Assembly (NCBI RefSeq): GCF_014216315.1
Contig: NZ_CP045702.1
Coordinates: 2,790,001-2,854,000, forward strand
Length of the DNA: 64,000 nucleotides
Source: Streptomyces finlayi
Lineage (GTDB): Bacteria > Actinomycetota > Actinomycetes > Streptomycetales > Streptomycetaceae
Direction: 5' to 3'
Made by a program: the position numbers and the translations under genes. This document shows positions 49,068-57,634 of this stretch, in pieces. Under the pieces are notes generated by a model. That model was given only the letters and a program-made list of their open reading frames with translations. It was not told where the DNA came from and searched no databases. The stretch's first letter is position 1; the number at the start of each line of letters is the position of its first letter.

Positions 49068-50057
49068 ATGAGTGATCTGAGCGCGACGGCCGATATCGAC
49101 AGCCGTCTGGAGGGACACCGGGTCGAGCTGACCGGCTACTGCTACCGGATGCTCGGCTCGGCCTTCGAGGCCGAGGACGCGGTCCAGGACACGCTGGTGC
49201 GTGCCTGGCGCAACTTCGACAAGTTCGAGGGACGCTCCTCGCTGCGTTCCTGGCTGTACCGCATCGCGACCAACGTCTGCCTGGACATGCTCAACGCGGG
49301 CAACAAGCGGGCCAGGCCGGTGGATCTGACGGGCCCGACGCCGCTGGCGCAGGCCGCGCTCAACCCCCTGCCCGAGAACACCTGGCTGGAGCCGATGCCG
49401 GACGGCCGCATCCTGCCGTCGGTGGCCGATCCGGCGGAGGCCGCCGTGGCCCGCGAGTCGGTGCGCCTCGCCTTCGTCGCCGCGCTCCAGCACCTGCCGC
49501 CCAAGCAGCGGGCCGTGCTCATCCTGCGCGAGGTACTGGCCTGGAAGGCGAGCGAGGTCGCCGAGCTGCTGGAGACCTCGGTCGCCTCGGTCAACAGCGC
49601 CCTCCAGCGGGCGCGGGCGACGCTCACGGAGACGGAGGGACGGCCCCCGGACACGGCGAACCCTCTCGACGAGGAGCAGCGCAAGCTCCTGGAGCGGTAC
49701 GTGTCGGCCTTCGAGGGGTACGACATGGCGGCGCTGACGGCGCTGCTCCACGAGGACGCCGTGATGACCATGCCGCCGTTCGACCTCTGGCTCCAGGGAC
49801 AGAACGACGTCACCGGCTTCATGCTCTCCGTCGGTGCGAGCTGCGCGGGTTCGCGGCTGGTGGCGACCCAGGCCAACGGGACCCCGGCGTTCGCGCACTA
49901 CAAGCCGAATCCGGACGGCCCCGGATTCGTCCCGTGGGCGGTGCAGGTCATCGACATCGAGGACGGGGCGATCACCGGGATGCACTGCTTCCTGGACACG
50001 CCCCGGTGGTTCCCGCTGTTCGGACTGCCGGACCATCTGGACGCCGATCCGGCGTGA
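49068..50057 (+). CDS. ECF sigma factor with C-terminal SnoaL-like domain
   Basis: A 329-residue sigma factor. Region 2 is ELTGYCYRMLGSAFEAEDAV, then QDTLVRAWRNFDKFEGRSSL. Region 4 is LQHLPPKQRAVLILREVLAW and KASEVAELLETSVASVNSAL. The last 130 residues form a SnoaL/NTF2-like fold (YVSAFEGYDMAALTALLHED, MPPFDLWLQG), which in related groups (SigJ/SigG/ECF41 types) replaces an anti-sigma factor by sensing a ligand in cis. ATG 49068 has GGGTGGAG. It follows the L,D-transpeptidase. Confidence 0.9.
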   Translation: MSDLSATADIDSRLEGHRVELTGYCYRMLGSAFEAEDAVQDTLVRAWRNFDKFEGRSSLRSWLYRIATNVCLDMLNAGNKRARPVDLTGPTPLAQAALNPLPENTWLEPMPDGRILPSVADPAEAAVARESVRLAFVAALQHLPPKQRAVLILREVLAWKASEVAELLETSVASVNSALQRARATLTETEGRPPDTANPLDEEQRKLLERYVSAFEGYDMAALTALLHEDAVMTMPPFDLWLQGQNDVTGFMLSVGASCAGSRLVATQANGTPAFAHYKPNPDGPGFVPWAVQVIDIEDGAITGMHCFLDTPRWFPLFGLPDHLDADPA

Positions 50058-50354
50058 GGCTCCGCAGGCCGGCCGTGATGGTCCGGGCGCTGCTGGTGGC
50101 GGGCGACTGGGGCCAGACGCTCCGGCTCGACGAGCCCGCCGCCACCACCACGGAGCCCGGGCCGGGTCCCGCTTCCTCGGCCGGTCCCGACCCGGGGCCG
50201 CGGCCCGAGAGCGGCCGACGCCGACCGTCGTCCCCCGCGTCGGCGGTGGAACGGCTACGAAGGCGGGTACACAACCCCCGGCGGCGCGCCTGTACGTCTG
50301 TGCCGTGGCCCGCTGACACCGGCGACACCGGGTGGCACCCGCCGGGCCCGCCCG
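50058..50354. other. 297-bp gene-free gap
   Basis: GC-rich sequence between the sigma factor and STAS genes. An open frame on the plus strand has Pro/Gly-rich low-complexity content (TTTEPGPGPASSAGPDPGP) without a convincing start or conserved motif. I see no terminator stronger than short GC dyads. Confidence 0.4.
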
Positions 50355-50687
50355 TCACACGGCCTGGTCCCGCGCCCGGCCGGGGTCGGCCGGGCCCAGC
50401 ACCTCGCCCAGCCCGGTCAGATCGAGGAGCGTCCTGAGCTCGGGCGGTACGTTGCGCAGCCGCAGCTCCCGGCCACCCGCCCTGCGCACGATCAGCCCCA
50501 GCCGGGCCAGCGCCTCGACCAGGGCCAGATCAGGACGTACGACTCCGCCCACGTCGCAGTCCACCGCGGGGACGGGCCCGGAGGCGTCCCCCGCGGGGCC
50601 GTACAGCAGTGTCTCCAGCTGGGCGCAGAGTCTCGACACGTCGGCCCTGGTGACGCGGCCGGATACGACGAGCTCTATCGGGGTCAT
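50355..50687 (-). CDS. STAS-domain protein (anti-sigma-factor antagonist type)
   Basis: A 110-residue protein: MTPIELVVSGRVTRADVSRL, PVPAVDCDVGGVVRPDLALV, and LRLRNVPPELRTLLDLTGLG, the beta-alpha pattern of SpoIIAA-type STAS domains. The usual DSxG phosphorylation Ser is not seen (VDCDVGGV instead), so phosphorylation-based switching is uncertain. ATG 50687 is taken; ATG 50729 would add 14 residues. It is divergent from the large protease. Confidence 0.75.
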   Translation of the reverse strand: MTPIELVVSGRVTRADVSRLCAQLETLLYGPAGDASGPVPAVDCDVGGVVRPDLALVEALARLGLIVRRAGGRELRLRNVPPELRTLLDLTGLGEVLGPADPGRARDQAV

Positions 50688-50943
50688 GGCGTCCACATGA
50701 GAGAGACCGGCACGGAAGCCGAAACTCATCGGAGGCCGGTGCGGGCAACTCCGCCGACGGCCACCACGCCCTTCGCCGGTGAGGGCTGAGCGGTGCCTTC
50801 CCGCCAACTCCGTTTTGATGCGCCACTGTTGTGCAACCCAGCGGCGCCTTTCTCCCTCTTGAACCGTGAACCGGTGGCACTGGACGTCACAGCTGCCCCG
50901 GACCCGCGGTTCCCAGGAACCACTTCATTCTCCAGGGGGAGAG

Positions 50944-53900
50944 TTGCGCAGACACGTCAAGAGCGCATGCGTATCGACCATCGCCGCGGCAGCTGCCGTG
51001 GCACTCGCGGCGGGGATGACCACCCCGGCCGCGGCACAGCCGGACCGCGCCCCGGCCGGCGGCGAGCGAGCCGCTGCCACGCATCACCTCACTCTCATCA
51101 CCGGCGACCGCGTCCAGGTGGACGCCAAGGGCCGGATCGTGGGATTCGAGCCCGCGAAGGGCCGCGAGCGCATACCCGTGCAGAAGCAGACACGCGGCGG
51201 GCACACACTCGTCGTGCCCGCCGACGCGCGCCGGCTGATCTCGACCGGCAGGCTCGACCAGCGGCTGTTCGACGTCACGGAACTGAGCCGGCCGGAGAAC
51301 CGGCGGGCCCAGCACCAGGGCCTCCGCCTGATCGTCGGCTACCGGGGCGCCCAGGCAGCCGCGGCGAAGGCCGAAGTGAGGGACGCCGGCGGCACGACCG
51401 TCGGCAGGACCCTGAAATCGCTGAACGCCCAGTCGCTGACGACTCCGAAGGCCGACGCGCCCGACATCTGGCAGGCGCTCACCGACACGTCCGGCGGCGG
51501 CCGGCGCACAACGGCGGCGGGCATCGACCGGGTCTGGCTGGACGGTGTCCGCCGGGCGAGCCTCGACAAGAGCGTCGCGCAGATCGGTGCGCCGACGGCC
51601 TGGGAGGCCGGTTTCACCGGCAAGGGCGTCAAGATCGCTGTCCTGGACACCGGCGTGGACGCCACCCACGCCGACCTCAAGGACCAGGTCGTCGCGCAGA
51701 AGAACTTCTCCGACGCCGCCGACGCCCTGGACCGTTTCGGCCACGGTACGCACGTGGCGTCGATCGCCGCCGGTACGGGCGCCGCATCGAACGGCACGTT
51801 CAAGGGCGTGGCTCCCGATGCCGAGCTGCTGAACGGCAAGGTGCTCGACGACAACGGTTACGGCAACGACTCCGGCATCCTGGCCGGCATGGAATGGGCG
51901 GCCGCGGAGGGCGCCGACATCGTCAACCTGAGCCTCGGTGGCGGGGACACTCCCGAGATCGACCCCCTTGAGGCGGCGGTCAACAAGCTGTCGGCCGAAA
52001 AGGGCATCCTGTTCGCCGTCGCGGCGGGCAACGAGGGCGAGGGCGGGGCCTCCACCGTCGGCTCCCCGGGCAGCGCGGACGCCGCGCTGACCGTCGGCGC
52101 CGTCGACGACAAGGACGTGCTGGCGCCGTTCTCCAGCCGTGGCCCGCGCATCGGCGACGGCGCGATCAAGCCCGACGTGACGGCCCCCGGGGTGGACATC
52201 ACGGCCGCCGCGGCGCCCGGCTCGGTCATCGACCGGGAGGTCGGCCAGAAGCCCCCGGGCTACCTGACCATCTCCGGTACGTCGATGGCGACACCGCACG
52301 TCGCGGGCGCCGCGGCCCTGCTGAAGCAGCAGCACCCCGCGTGGAAGTACACGGAGCTGAAGGGTGCGCTGACGTCCTCTTCAAAGCCTGGCGCGTACAC
52401 CCCGTTCGAGCAGGGCTCCGGCCGGATCGCCGTCGACAAGGCGCTCGGTCAGACGATCGTCGCGGACCCGGTGTCGGTCAGCTTCGGGATGCAGCAGTGG
52501 CCGCACACCGATGACACCCCGGTCACCAAGAAGGTGACGTACCGCAACCTCGGTACGACGGACGTCACCCTCGATCTGGCGGTGACGGGGACCGGCCCGA
52601 AGGGCAAGCCCGCTCCGGCCGGATTCTTCACCCTGGGCACGTCGCAGGTCACCGTCCCCGCGGGCGGCACCGCCGATGTGGCGCTGACGGCCGACACCCG
52701 GCTGGGCTCCACGGTGGACGGCACGTACTCCGCCTACCTCGTGGGCACTGGCGGAGGGCAGACGGTCCGGACGGCGGCGGCGGTCGAGCGCGAGATCGAG
52801 TCGTACGACGTGAAGGTCACCTACATCGGCCGCGACGGCAAGCCGGCCCGGTACGCCGACAGCGACCTCGTCGGCATCTCGGCCGCCACCGCGGGCATCT
52901 GGGCCTCCCCGGGGAACACCGGAGGCAGCGCCTCGCTCCGGGTCCCCAAGGGGACGTACGCGCTGAACGCCAATCTGTATGTGGACCCGGAGGACTCCGC
53001 CAAGGGCATCGACTGGCTCGTGCAGCCGAAGCTCGAGGTGAACGGCAAGAAGGCCGTCACGCTTGACGCGCGCACGGCCAAGTCCGTGAACATCACGCTG
53101 CCCGAGAAGTCGGTGACTCCCCTGCTGGTGGCACCGGAGTACACCATCAGTTCCGCGTCCGACTCGTTCACGTTCGGCTGGTTCCTGGACACGTACAAGG
53201 GCTTCCGGACCGCGCACCTCGGCCCCAAGATCACCGACGGTTCGCTCGCCCAGCACTGGGTGGGCAGCTGGTCCAAGGGGTCGTCCGCCGAGTACGACAT
53301 CGCGCTCGGCGGCCCGGCACAGCGGTTCGCCACCGGCTACGCGCGCAAGCTCACGGCCGGCCAGTTCGCCAAGGTGAAGATCGCCATGGGCGCACCGGCC
53401 CGCAAGAAGACCGGAGAGGTCACGGCCTGGGGCACACTGCCCAGCATGACCGGCGGCACGGCCACCTCGACGACGCAGAAGCTCCCCAGCACCCGCACGG
53501 TCTACGTCTCGACCGTCGACAAGGCGCGGTGGAACTTCGACTTCTCGCAGCTCGGCGGCGCCGACGAGGACGGCCGGCCGATGTACGAGTCGAACTACTC
53601 GCTCGGTGACCCGCGGGCGTACGCGGGGGGAAAGACATACACGAAGACCGTCAACAGGGCGGTGTTCGGTCCCCTGCTGGACGACTCCTACGGCCTCTCC
53701 CGCACGGAGAACGAGATCACCGGTAAGGTGCCGCTCCTCGCCGACGGCAACGGGAACGCCGGATCGTCCGAACTGACCTCGGTCAAGACGGTCCTGTACC
53801 GCAACGGCAAGAAGTTCGCCCAGAACAAGGACGCGCTGTACGGTGAAACGCCGTTCGTGGTGCCGTCCGGTGCGGCCGAGTACACGCTGAAGACCTCGGT

Positions 53901-54288
53901 GCGGCGCAGCGACAGGATCGGTGCGGCCTCCACCAGGATCGACGCGGGCTGGACGTTCCGGTCCAAGAGGACGAGCGACGCCGAGCTCCCGGCCTCCATG
54001 GTGCGCTTCACGCCCACCGTGGGCGCGGACAGCAAGGTGGTGGCCGGCAGGGCCGCTTCCGTGCCGGTCCAGGTGCAGGGTTCGGCTGCGGGCAGGAACC
54101 TGAAGTCACTGAAGGTGTACGTAAGTTACAACGCCGGGAAGACCTGGAAGAAGGTCGCGGTGAAGAAGGGCGCGATCTCCGTGAAGAACCCCGCGAAGGG
54201 CAAGTCGATCTCCTTCGCGGCCAAGGTCACGGACAAGAAGGGGAACCTGTCCACGGTGGCCGTCTACAACGCCTACTACGGCAAGTAG
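50944..54288 (+). CDS. Large secreted subtilisin-family serine protease
   Basis: A 1114-residue exported S8 protease. TTG 50944 is the likely start (GGGGGA site just upstream), giving RRHVKSACVSTIAAAAAVAL and an AAA-type cleavage site near residue 32. A propeptide covers about 45-225. The catalytic triad is Asp in KIAVLDTGVDATHADL, His in FGHGTHVASIAAG and Ser in SGTSMATPHVAGAAAL, with NEGEGGASTVGSPG as the oxyanion region. After the catalytic domain come several beta-rich domains (to residue 1114), typical of Streptomyces subtilases. A hairpin terminator follows. Confidence 0.93.
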   Translation: MRRHVKSACVSTIAAAAAVALAAGMTTPAAAQPDRAPAGGERAAATHHLTLITGDRVQVDAKGRIVGFEPAKGRERIPVQKQTRGGHTLVVPADARRLISTGRLDQRLFDVTELSRPENRRAQHQGLRLIVGYRGAQAAAAKAEVRDAGGTTVGRTLKSLNAQSLTTPKADAPDIWQALTDTSGGGRRTTAAGIDRVWLDGVRRASLDKSVAQIGAPTAWEAGFTGKGVKIAVLDTGVDATHADLKDQVVAQKNFSDAADALDRFGHGTHVASIAAGTGAASNGTFKGVAPDAELLNGKVLDDNGYGNDSGILAGMEWAAAEGADIVNLSLGGGDTPEIDPLEAAVNKLSAEKGILFAVAAGNEGEGGASTVGSPGSADAALTVGAVDDKDVLAPFSSRGPRIGDGAIKPDVTAPGVDITAAAAPGSVIDREVGQKPPGYLTISGTSMATPHVAGAAALLKQQHPAWKYTELKGALTSSSKPGAYTPFEQGSGRIAVDKALGQTIVADPVSVSFGMQQWPHTDDTPVTKKVTYRNLGTTDVTLDLAVTGTGPKGKPAPAGFFTLGTSQVTVPAGGTADVALTADTRLGSTVDGTYSAYLVGTGGGQTVRTAAAVEREIESYDVKVTYIGRDGKPARYADSDLVGISAATAGIWASPGNTGGSASLRVPKGTYALNANLYVDPEDSAKGIDWLVQPKLEVNGKKAVTLDARTAKSVNITLPEKSVTPLLVAPEYTISSASDSFTFGWFLDTYKGFRTAHLGPKITDGSLAQHWVGSWSKGSSAEYDIALGGPAQRFATGYARKLTAGQFAKVKIAMGAPARKKTGEVTAWGTLPSMTGGTATSTTQKLPSTRTVYVSTVDKARWNFDFSQLGGADEDGRPMYESNYSLGDPRAYAGGKTYTKTVNRAVFGPLLDDSYGLSRTENEITGKVPLLADGNGNAGSSELTSVKTVLYRNGKKFAQNKDALYGETPFVVPSGAAEYTLKTSVRRSDRIGAASTRIDAGWTFRSKRTSDAELPASMVRFTPTVGADSKVVAGRAASVPVQVQGSAAGRNLKSLKVYVSYNAGKTWKKVAVKKGAISVKNPAKGKSISFAAKVTDKKGNLSTVAVYNAYYGK

Positions 54289-54308
54289 GACCACCCACCG
54301 CAGGACAG

Positions 54309-54345
54309 CGGCCCGCTCGGACGATCTCCTCGTCCGGGCGGGCCG
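54309..54345. terminator. Terminator between the subtilase and deoA genes
   Basis: A 16-bp stem with one G-T wobble (54309-54324 and 54330-54345) and the 5-nt loop TCTCC lies between converging genes. Confidence 0.8.
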
Positions 54346-54366
54346 TTCGCGTACGGTGCCGTGCCG

Positions 54367-55644
54367 CTACGCGATGCGCTCGCGCACCACCGGGGCAGGA
54401 GTGAACTCCGTGCCGGCGGGGGCGACGTCATAGGAGTCCGGGAGCGCCTTCAGTGCGTACTCGAACTTCTCCGGGGTGTCCGTGTGCAGCGTCAGCAGGG
54501 GCTGGCCCGCCGTGACGGTGTCGCCGGGCTTGGCGTGCATCTCGACGCCCGCGCCCGCCTGCACCGGGTCCTCCTTGCGGGCGCGGCCCGCACCGAGGCG
54601 CCAGGCGGCGACGCCGATGTCATAGGCGTCCAGGCGGGTCAGTACGCCGGAGGAGCGCGCGGTCACCACGTGCTGCTCGCGGGCGACCGGCAGCTTCGCG
54701 TCCGGGTCACCGCCCTGCGCGGAGATCATGCGGCGCCAGACGTCCATGGCGGAACCGTCGGCGAGGGCCTTCTCCGGGTCGGCGTCCTTGAGACCCGCCG
54801 CGTCGAGCATCTCCCGGGCGAGGGCGAGGGTCAGGTCGACGACGTCCTTGGGGCCGCCGCCGGCCAGGACCTCGACGGATTCACGTACCTCCATGGCGTT
54901 GCCCGCGGTCAGTCCGAGCGGGGTCGACATGTCGGTGAGCAGGGCGACGGTGCGTACGCCGCTGTCGGTGCCCAGCGCGACCATGGTGGAGGCCAGTTCG
55001 CGGGCGTCCTCGATGGTCTTCATGAAGGCGCCGGAGCCGACCTTGACGTCCAGGACCAGCGCGCCGGTGCCCTCGGCGATCTTCTTCGACATGATCGAGC
55101 TGGCGATGAGCGGGATGGCCTCGACGGTCCCGGTGACGTCACGGAGCGCGTACAGCTTCTTGTCCGCGGGGGCCAGACCGTCACCGGCCGCGCAGATCAC
55201 CGCGCCGGTGCCCTCCAGAACGCTCAGCATCTCCTCGTTGGAGAGGTGCGCGCGCCAGCCGGGGATGGACTCCAGCTTGTCGAGGGTGCCGCCGGTGTGG
55301 CCGAGACCGCGGCCGCTGAGCTGCGGCACGGCCGCGCCGCAGGCGGCGACGAGCGGGGCCAGCGGAAGGGTGATCTTGTCGCCGACGCCACCGGTGGAGT
55401 GCTTGTCCGTGGTGGGGCGGGAGAGCGCGGCGAAGTTCATCCGCTCGCCTGAGGCGATCATCGCGGCGGTCCAGCGGGCGATCTCGGTGCGATTCATGCC
55501 GTTCAACAGGATCGCCATGGCCAGCGCGGACATCTGCTCGTCGGCGACCTCGCCGCGGGTGTACGCGTCGATGACCCAGTCGATCTGTTCGGGTGTCAGC
55601 TCGCCGCGGTCCCGCTTGGTGCGGATGACGGAGATGGCGTCCAT
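54367..55644 (-). CDS. deoA: Thymidine (pyrimidine-nucleoside) phosphorylase
   Basis: A 425-residue enzyme giving deoxyribose-1-phosphate and thymine or uracil. It has the family signature LSGRGLGHTGGTLDKLES, phosphate-binding KHSTGGVGDK, and VGSGAFMKT. ATG 55644 follows a GGAAGGAC site. A near-match to the nucleoside palindrome lies 50 bp upstream. In other streptomycetes it is, as I recall, directly after cdd; here a MITE separates the two. Confidence 0.95.
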   Translation of the reverse strand: MDAISVIRTKRDRGELTPEQIDWVIDAYTRGEVADEQMSALAMAILLNGMNRTEIARWTAAMIASGERMNFAALSRPTTDKHSTGGVGDKITLPLAPLVAACGAAVPQLSGRGLGHTGGTLDKLESIPGWRAHLSNEEMLSVLEGTGAVICAAGDGLAPADKKLYALRDVTGTVEAIPLIASSIMSKKIAEGTGALVLDVKVGSGAFMKTIEDARELASTMVALGTDSGVRTVALLTDMSTPLGLTAGNAMEVRESVEVLAGGGPKDVVDLTLALAREMLDAAGLKDADPEKALADGSAMDVWRRMISAQGGDPDAKLPVAREQHVVTARSSGVLTRLDAYDIGVAAWRLGAGRARKEDPVQAGAGVEMHAKPGDTVTAGQPLLTLHTDTPEKFEYALKALPDSYDVAPAGTEFTPAPVVRERIA

Positions 55645-55693
55645 GGGCGGGGAGTCCTTCCGGCCGGGGTGCTACGCAGGAGTCCGATTGACT

Positions 55694-55705
55694 CTACGCG
55701 CATAG
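55694..55705. promoter_or_regulatory. Nucleoside-regulon palindrome upstream of deoA (one mismatch)
   Basis: CTACGCGCATAG differs from the exact motif at one base, but the flanks extend symmetry (TCTACGCGCATAGA). On the deoA strand TAGAGT follows as a possible -10. Confidence 0.7.
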
Positions 55706-55776
55706 AGGTTTGAGCGGACACCGGGCGGACCCGGAACGGGCCCGCCCGGTGTCCGGAGGGAGACAACGGCTTCTAG

Positions 55777-55949
55777 GGCGTGTTTCGAAAGTCCCGCCTG
55801 CTCGGCGACGCCTGGCACGCACGCTCGCCGCGTTGTCGGGATCACCCCGATACATCCAGTATCGGGGCGACCCTCCGCCTTGCGATCGCACGCACCAGAC
55901 GCCGCCGAGCCCGCCCTCCGGGCGGACGGCGCTACTTTCGAAACACGCC
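55777..55949. mobile_element. MITE copy D, second family (173 bp)
   Basis: Perfect 16-bp terminal inverted repeats (GGCGTGTTTCGAAAGT at 55777-55792, ACTTTCGAAACACGCC at 55934-55949) enclose a non-coding core with a further internal hairpin (CACCCCGATACATC and GTATCGGGGCGACC region). The flanks are CTAG (55773-55776) and TTAG (55950-55953). No transposase. It resembles the common Streptomyces MITE with GTGTTTCGAAAGT ends. It lies between deoA and cdd, and its right flank supplies the cdd stop. Confidence 0.9.
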
Positions 55950-56348
55950 TTAGGCCAGGTGCCCGGGGCCGAACGCCTGCGGAAGCATCTCGTCCAGCGT
56001 ACGGAAACCGTCCGGGGTCTCCAGGACGAGTTCGGGTCCGCCGAACTCGTACAGCAGCTGCCTGCACCTGCCGCACGGGACCAGGACCGCGCCCGCCCCG
56101 TCCACACAGATGAAGTGGGTCAGCCGGCCGCCGCCGCTGGCGTGCAACTGGGAGACCAGCCCGCACTCGGCGCAGAGCCCGATGCCGTACGAGGCGTTCT
56201 CGACGTTGCAGCCGACGATCGTACGGCCGTCGTCGACCAGGGCCGCCACGCCGACCGGGTAGCCCGAGTACGGCGCGTACGCCCGGGACATGGCGTCCCG
56301 GGCGGCCGCGCGCAGCGCCTCCCAGTCGACGTCCGCGGCGGCCGTCAC
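55950..56348 (-). CDS. cdd: Cytidine deaminase
   Basis: A 132-residue zinc enzyme converting (deoxy)cytidine to (deoxy)uridine. The zinc and catalytic motif is GCNVENASYGIGLCAECG (C-A-E), followed by LVPCGRCRQLLYEF (PCxxC). GTG 56348 overlaps the upstream permease stop by 4 bp (GTGA), so it belongs to the transporter operon. The TAA stop (55950-55952) lies in the TTAG flank of MITE copy D. Confidence 0.95.
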   Translation of the reverse strand: MTAAADVDWEALRAAARDAMSRAYAPYSGYPVGVAALVDDGRTIVGCNVENASYGIGLCAECGLVSQLHASGGGRLTHFICVDGAGAVLVPCGRCRQLLYEFGGPELVLETPDGFRTLDEMLPQAFGPGHLA

Positions 56349-57634
56349 TTGCCCTGGCCCTTGCGGTAACGCATGCCGTCGGCCTTGGGCATCCGCAGCC
56401 GCTGCGCGGAGAGCGAGAGCACGAGGAGCGTGACGACGTACGGCGTGGCGCTCACGAACTCGGTCGGCACCGTGTCCGTGCCGAGGTACCAGACGAGCAC
56501 GGCGGCGGCGATCGCGGCGCTGATCACACCGGGCACATAGCTCTTGCGGTAGAGCTTCCAGGCCGCGAGGCCCGCCAGCATGACCACCAGGAGCAGCAGC
56601 AGCGCGTGGACGGACTCGCCGCCGTTGCGCAGCTGGAGCGCGTCGGCGAAGCCGAACAGTCCGGCTCCCATCGCGAGCCCGCCGGGCCGCCAGTTACCGA
56701 AGATCATCGCGGCGAGACCGATGTAACCCCGGCCGCCGGTCTGGCCCTCGTTGTAGATGTGCGAGGTGACCAGCGACAGGAACGCACCGCCGAGACCGGC
56801 GAGGCCGCCGGAGACGATCACGGCGACGTACTTGTAGAAGTACACGTTGACGCCGAGCGATTCCGCCGCGATCGGGTTCTCGCCGCAGGAGCGCAGGCGC
56901 AGACCGAACGAGGTCTTCCACAGGACGAAGAACGTGGCGATGAACAGCACCACGGCGACCAGCGTCAGCAGCGACACGTTGGTGACCAGGCCGCCGAGGA
57001 TGCCGGCCACGTCGGAGACGAAGAACCAGTGGTGCGTCTCGACCGAGTGCAGCCAGTCCGAGATGCCCGGGACCGTCACCGTCGTGATCTCCTCGGCCGG
57101 AGGCGACTGCTTGGGGCTGCCGCCCTTCGCCGCGGCCTCACCGGAGTTGAACCAGAGCTTGGCGAAGTAGGTGGTGAACCCGAGCGCCAGGATGTTGATG
57201 GCGATACCGGAGATGATGTGGTCGACGCCGAAGGTGACGGTGGCGAAGGCGTGCAGCAGCCCGCCGAGCATGCCGCCGACGACACCGGCGAGCACGCCGA
57301 GCCACGGGTCGGTCTGCCAGCCGGCCCAGGCACCGAAGAAGGTCCCGAGGATCATCATTCCCTCGAGGCCGATGTTGACCACGCCGGCCCGTTCGGCCCA
57401 GAGGCCGCCGAGACCGGCGAGACCGATCGGCACGGCCATCGCGAGGGCGGCGCTGATCTGGCCCGCCGACGTGACGTCCTGGGCGCCGGTGATGGAGCGC
57501 ACCGCCGACAGCGCGAGCAGCCCGCCCGCGATGATCAGGAGGATGACGGGGAACGAGAAGCGCTTGCGCCCGCCCTTGCCACCGGAAACCTTGGGGGCTG
57601 CGGGCGGCGGGGTGGAAGTCGCCGTGGCGGTCAC
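56345..57634 (-). CDS. Nucleoside ABC transporter permease 2
   Basis: A 429-residue membrane protein of the BPD-transp-2 family (BmpD/NupQ type) with about ten helices. Motifs are GLWAERAGVVNIGLEGMMIL and AESLGVNVYFYKYVAVIVSG. It imports nucleosides together with permease 1, the ATPase and the BMP lipoprotein. GTG 57634 overlaps the stop of permease 1 by 4 bp. The C-terminus is basic. Confidence 0.9.
   Translation of the reverse strand: MTATATSTPPPAAPKVSGGKGGRKRFSFPVILLIIAGGLLALSAVRSITGAQDVTSAGQISAALAMAVPIGLAGLGGLWAERAGVVNIGLEGMMILGTFFGAWAGWQTDPWLGVLAGVVGGMLGGLLHAFATVTFGVDHIISGIAINILALGFTTYFAKLWFNSGEAAAKGGSPKQSPPAEEITTVTVPGISDWLHSVETHHWFFVSDVAGILGGLVTNVSLLTLVAVVLFIATFFVLWKTSFGLRLRSCGENPIAAESLGVNVYFYKYVAVIVSGGLAGLGGAFLSLVTSHIYNEGQTGGRGYIGLAAMIFGNWRPGGLAMGAGLFGFADALQLRNGGESVHALLLLLVVMLAGLAAWKLYRKSYVPGVISAAIAAAVLVWYLGTDTVPTEFVSATPYVVTLLVLSLSAQRLRMPKADGMRYRKGQGK

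Noticed and set aside
50058..50437. Possible small gene after the ECF sigma factor
   Set aside because: The translation is Pro/Gly/Arg low complexity, without a ribosome site or conserved block, and overlaps the STAS gene.
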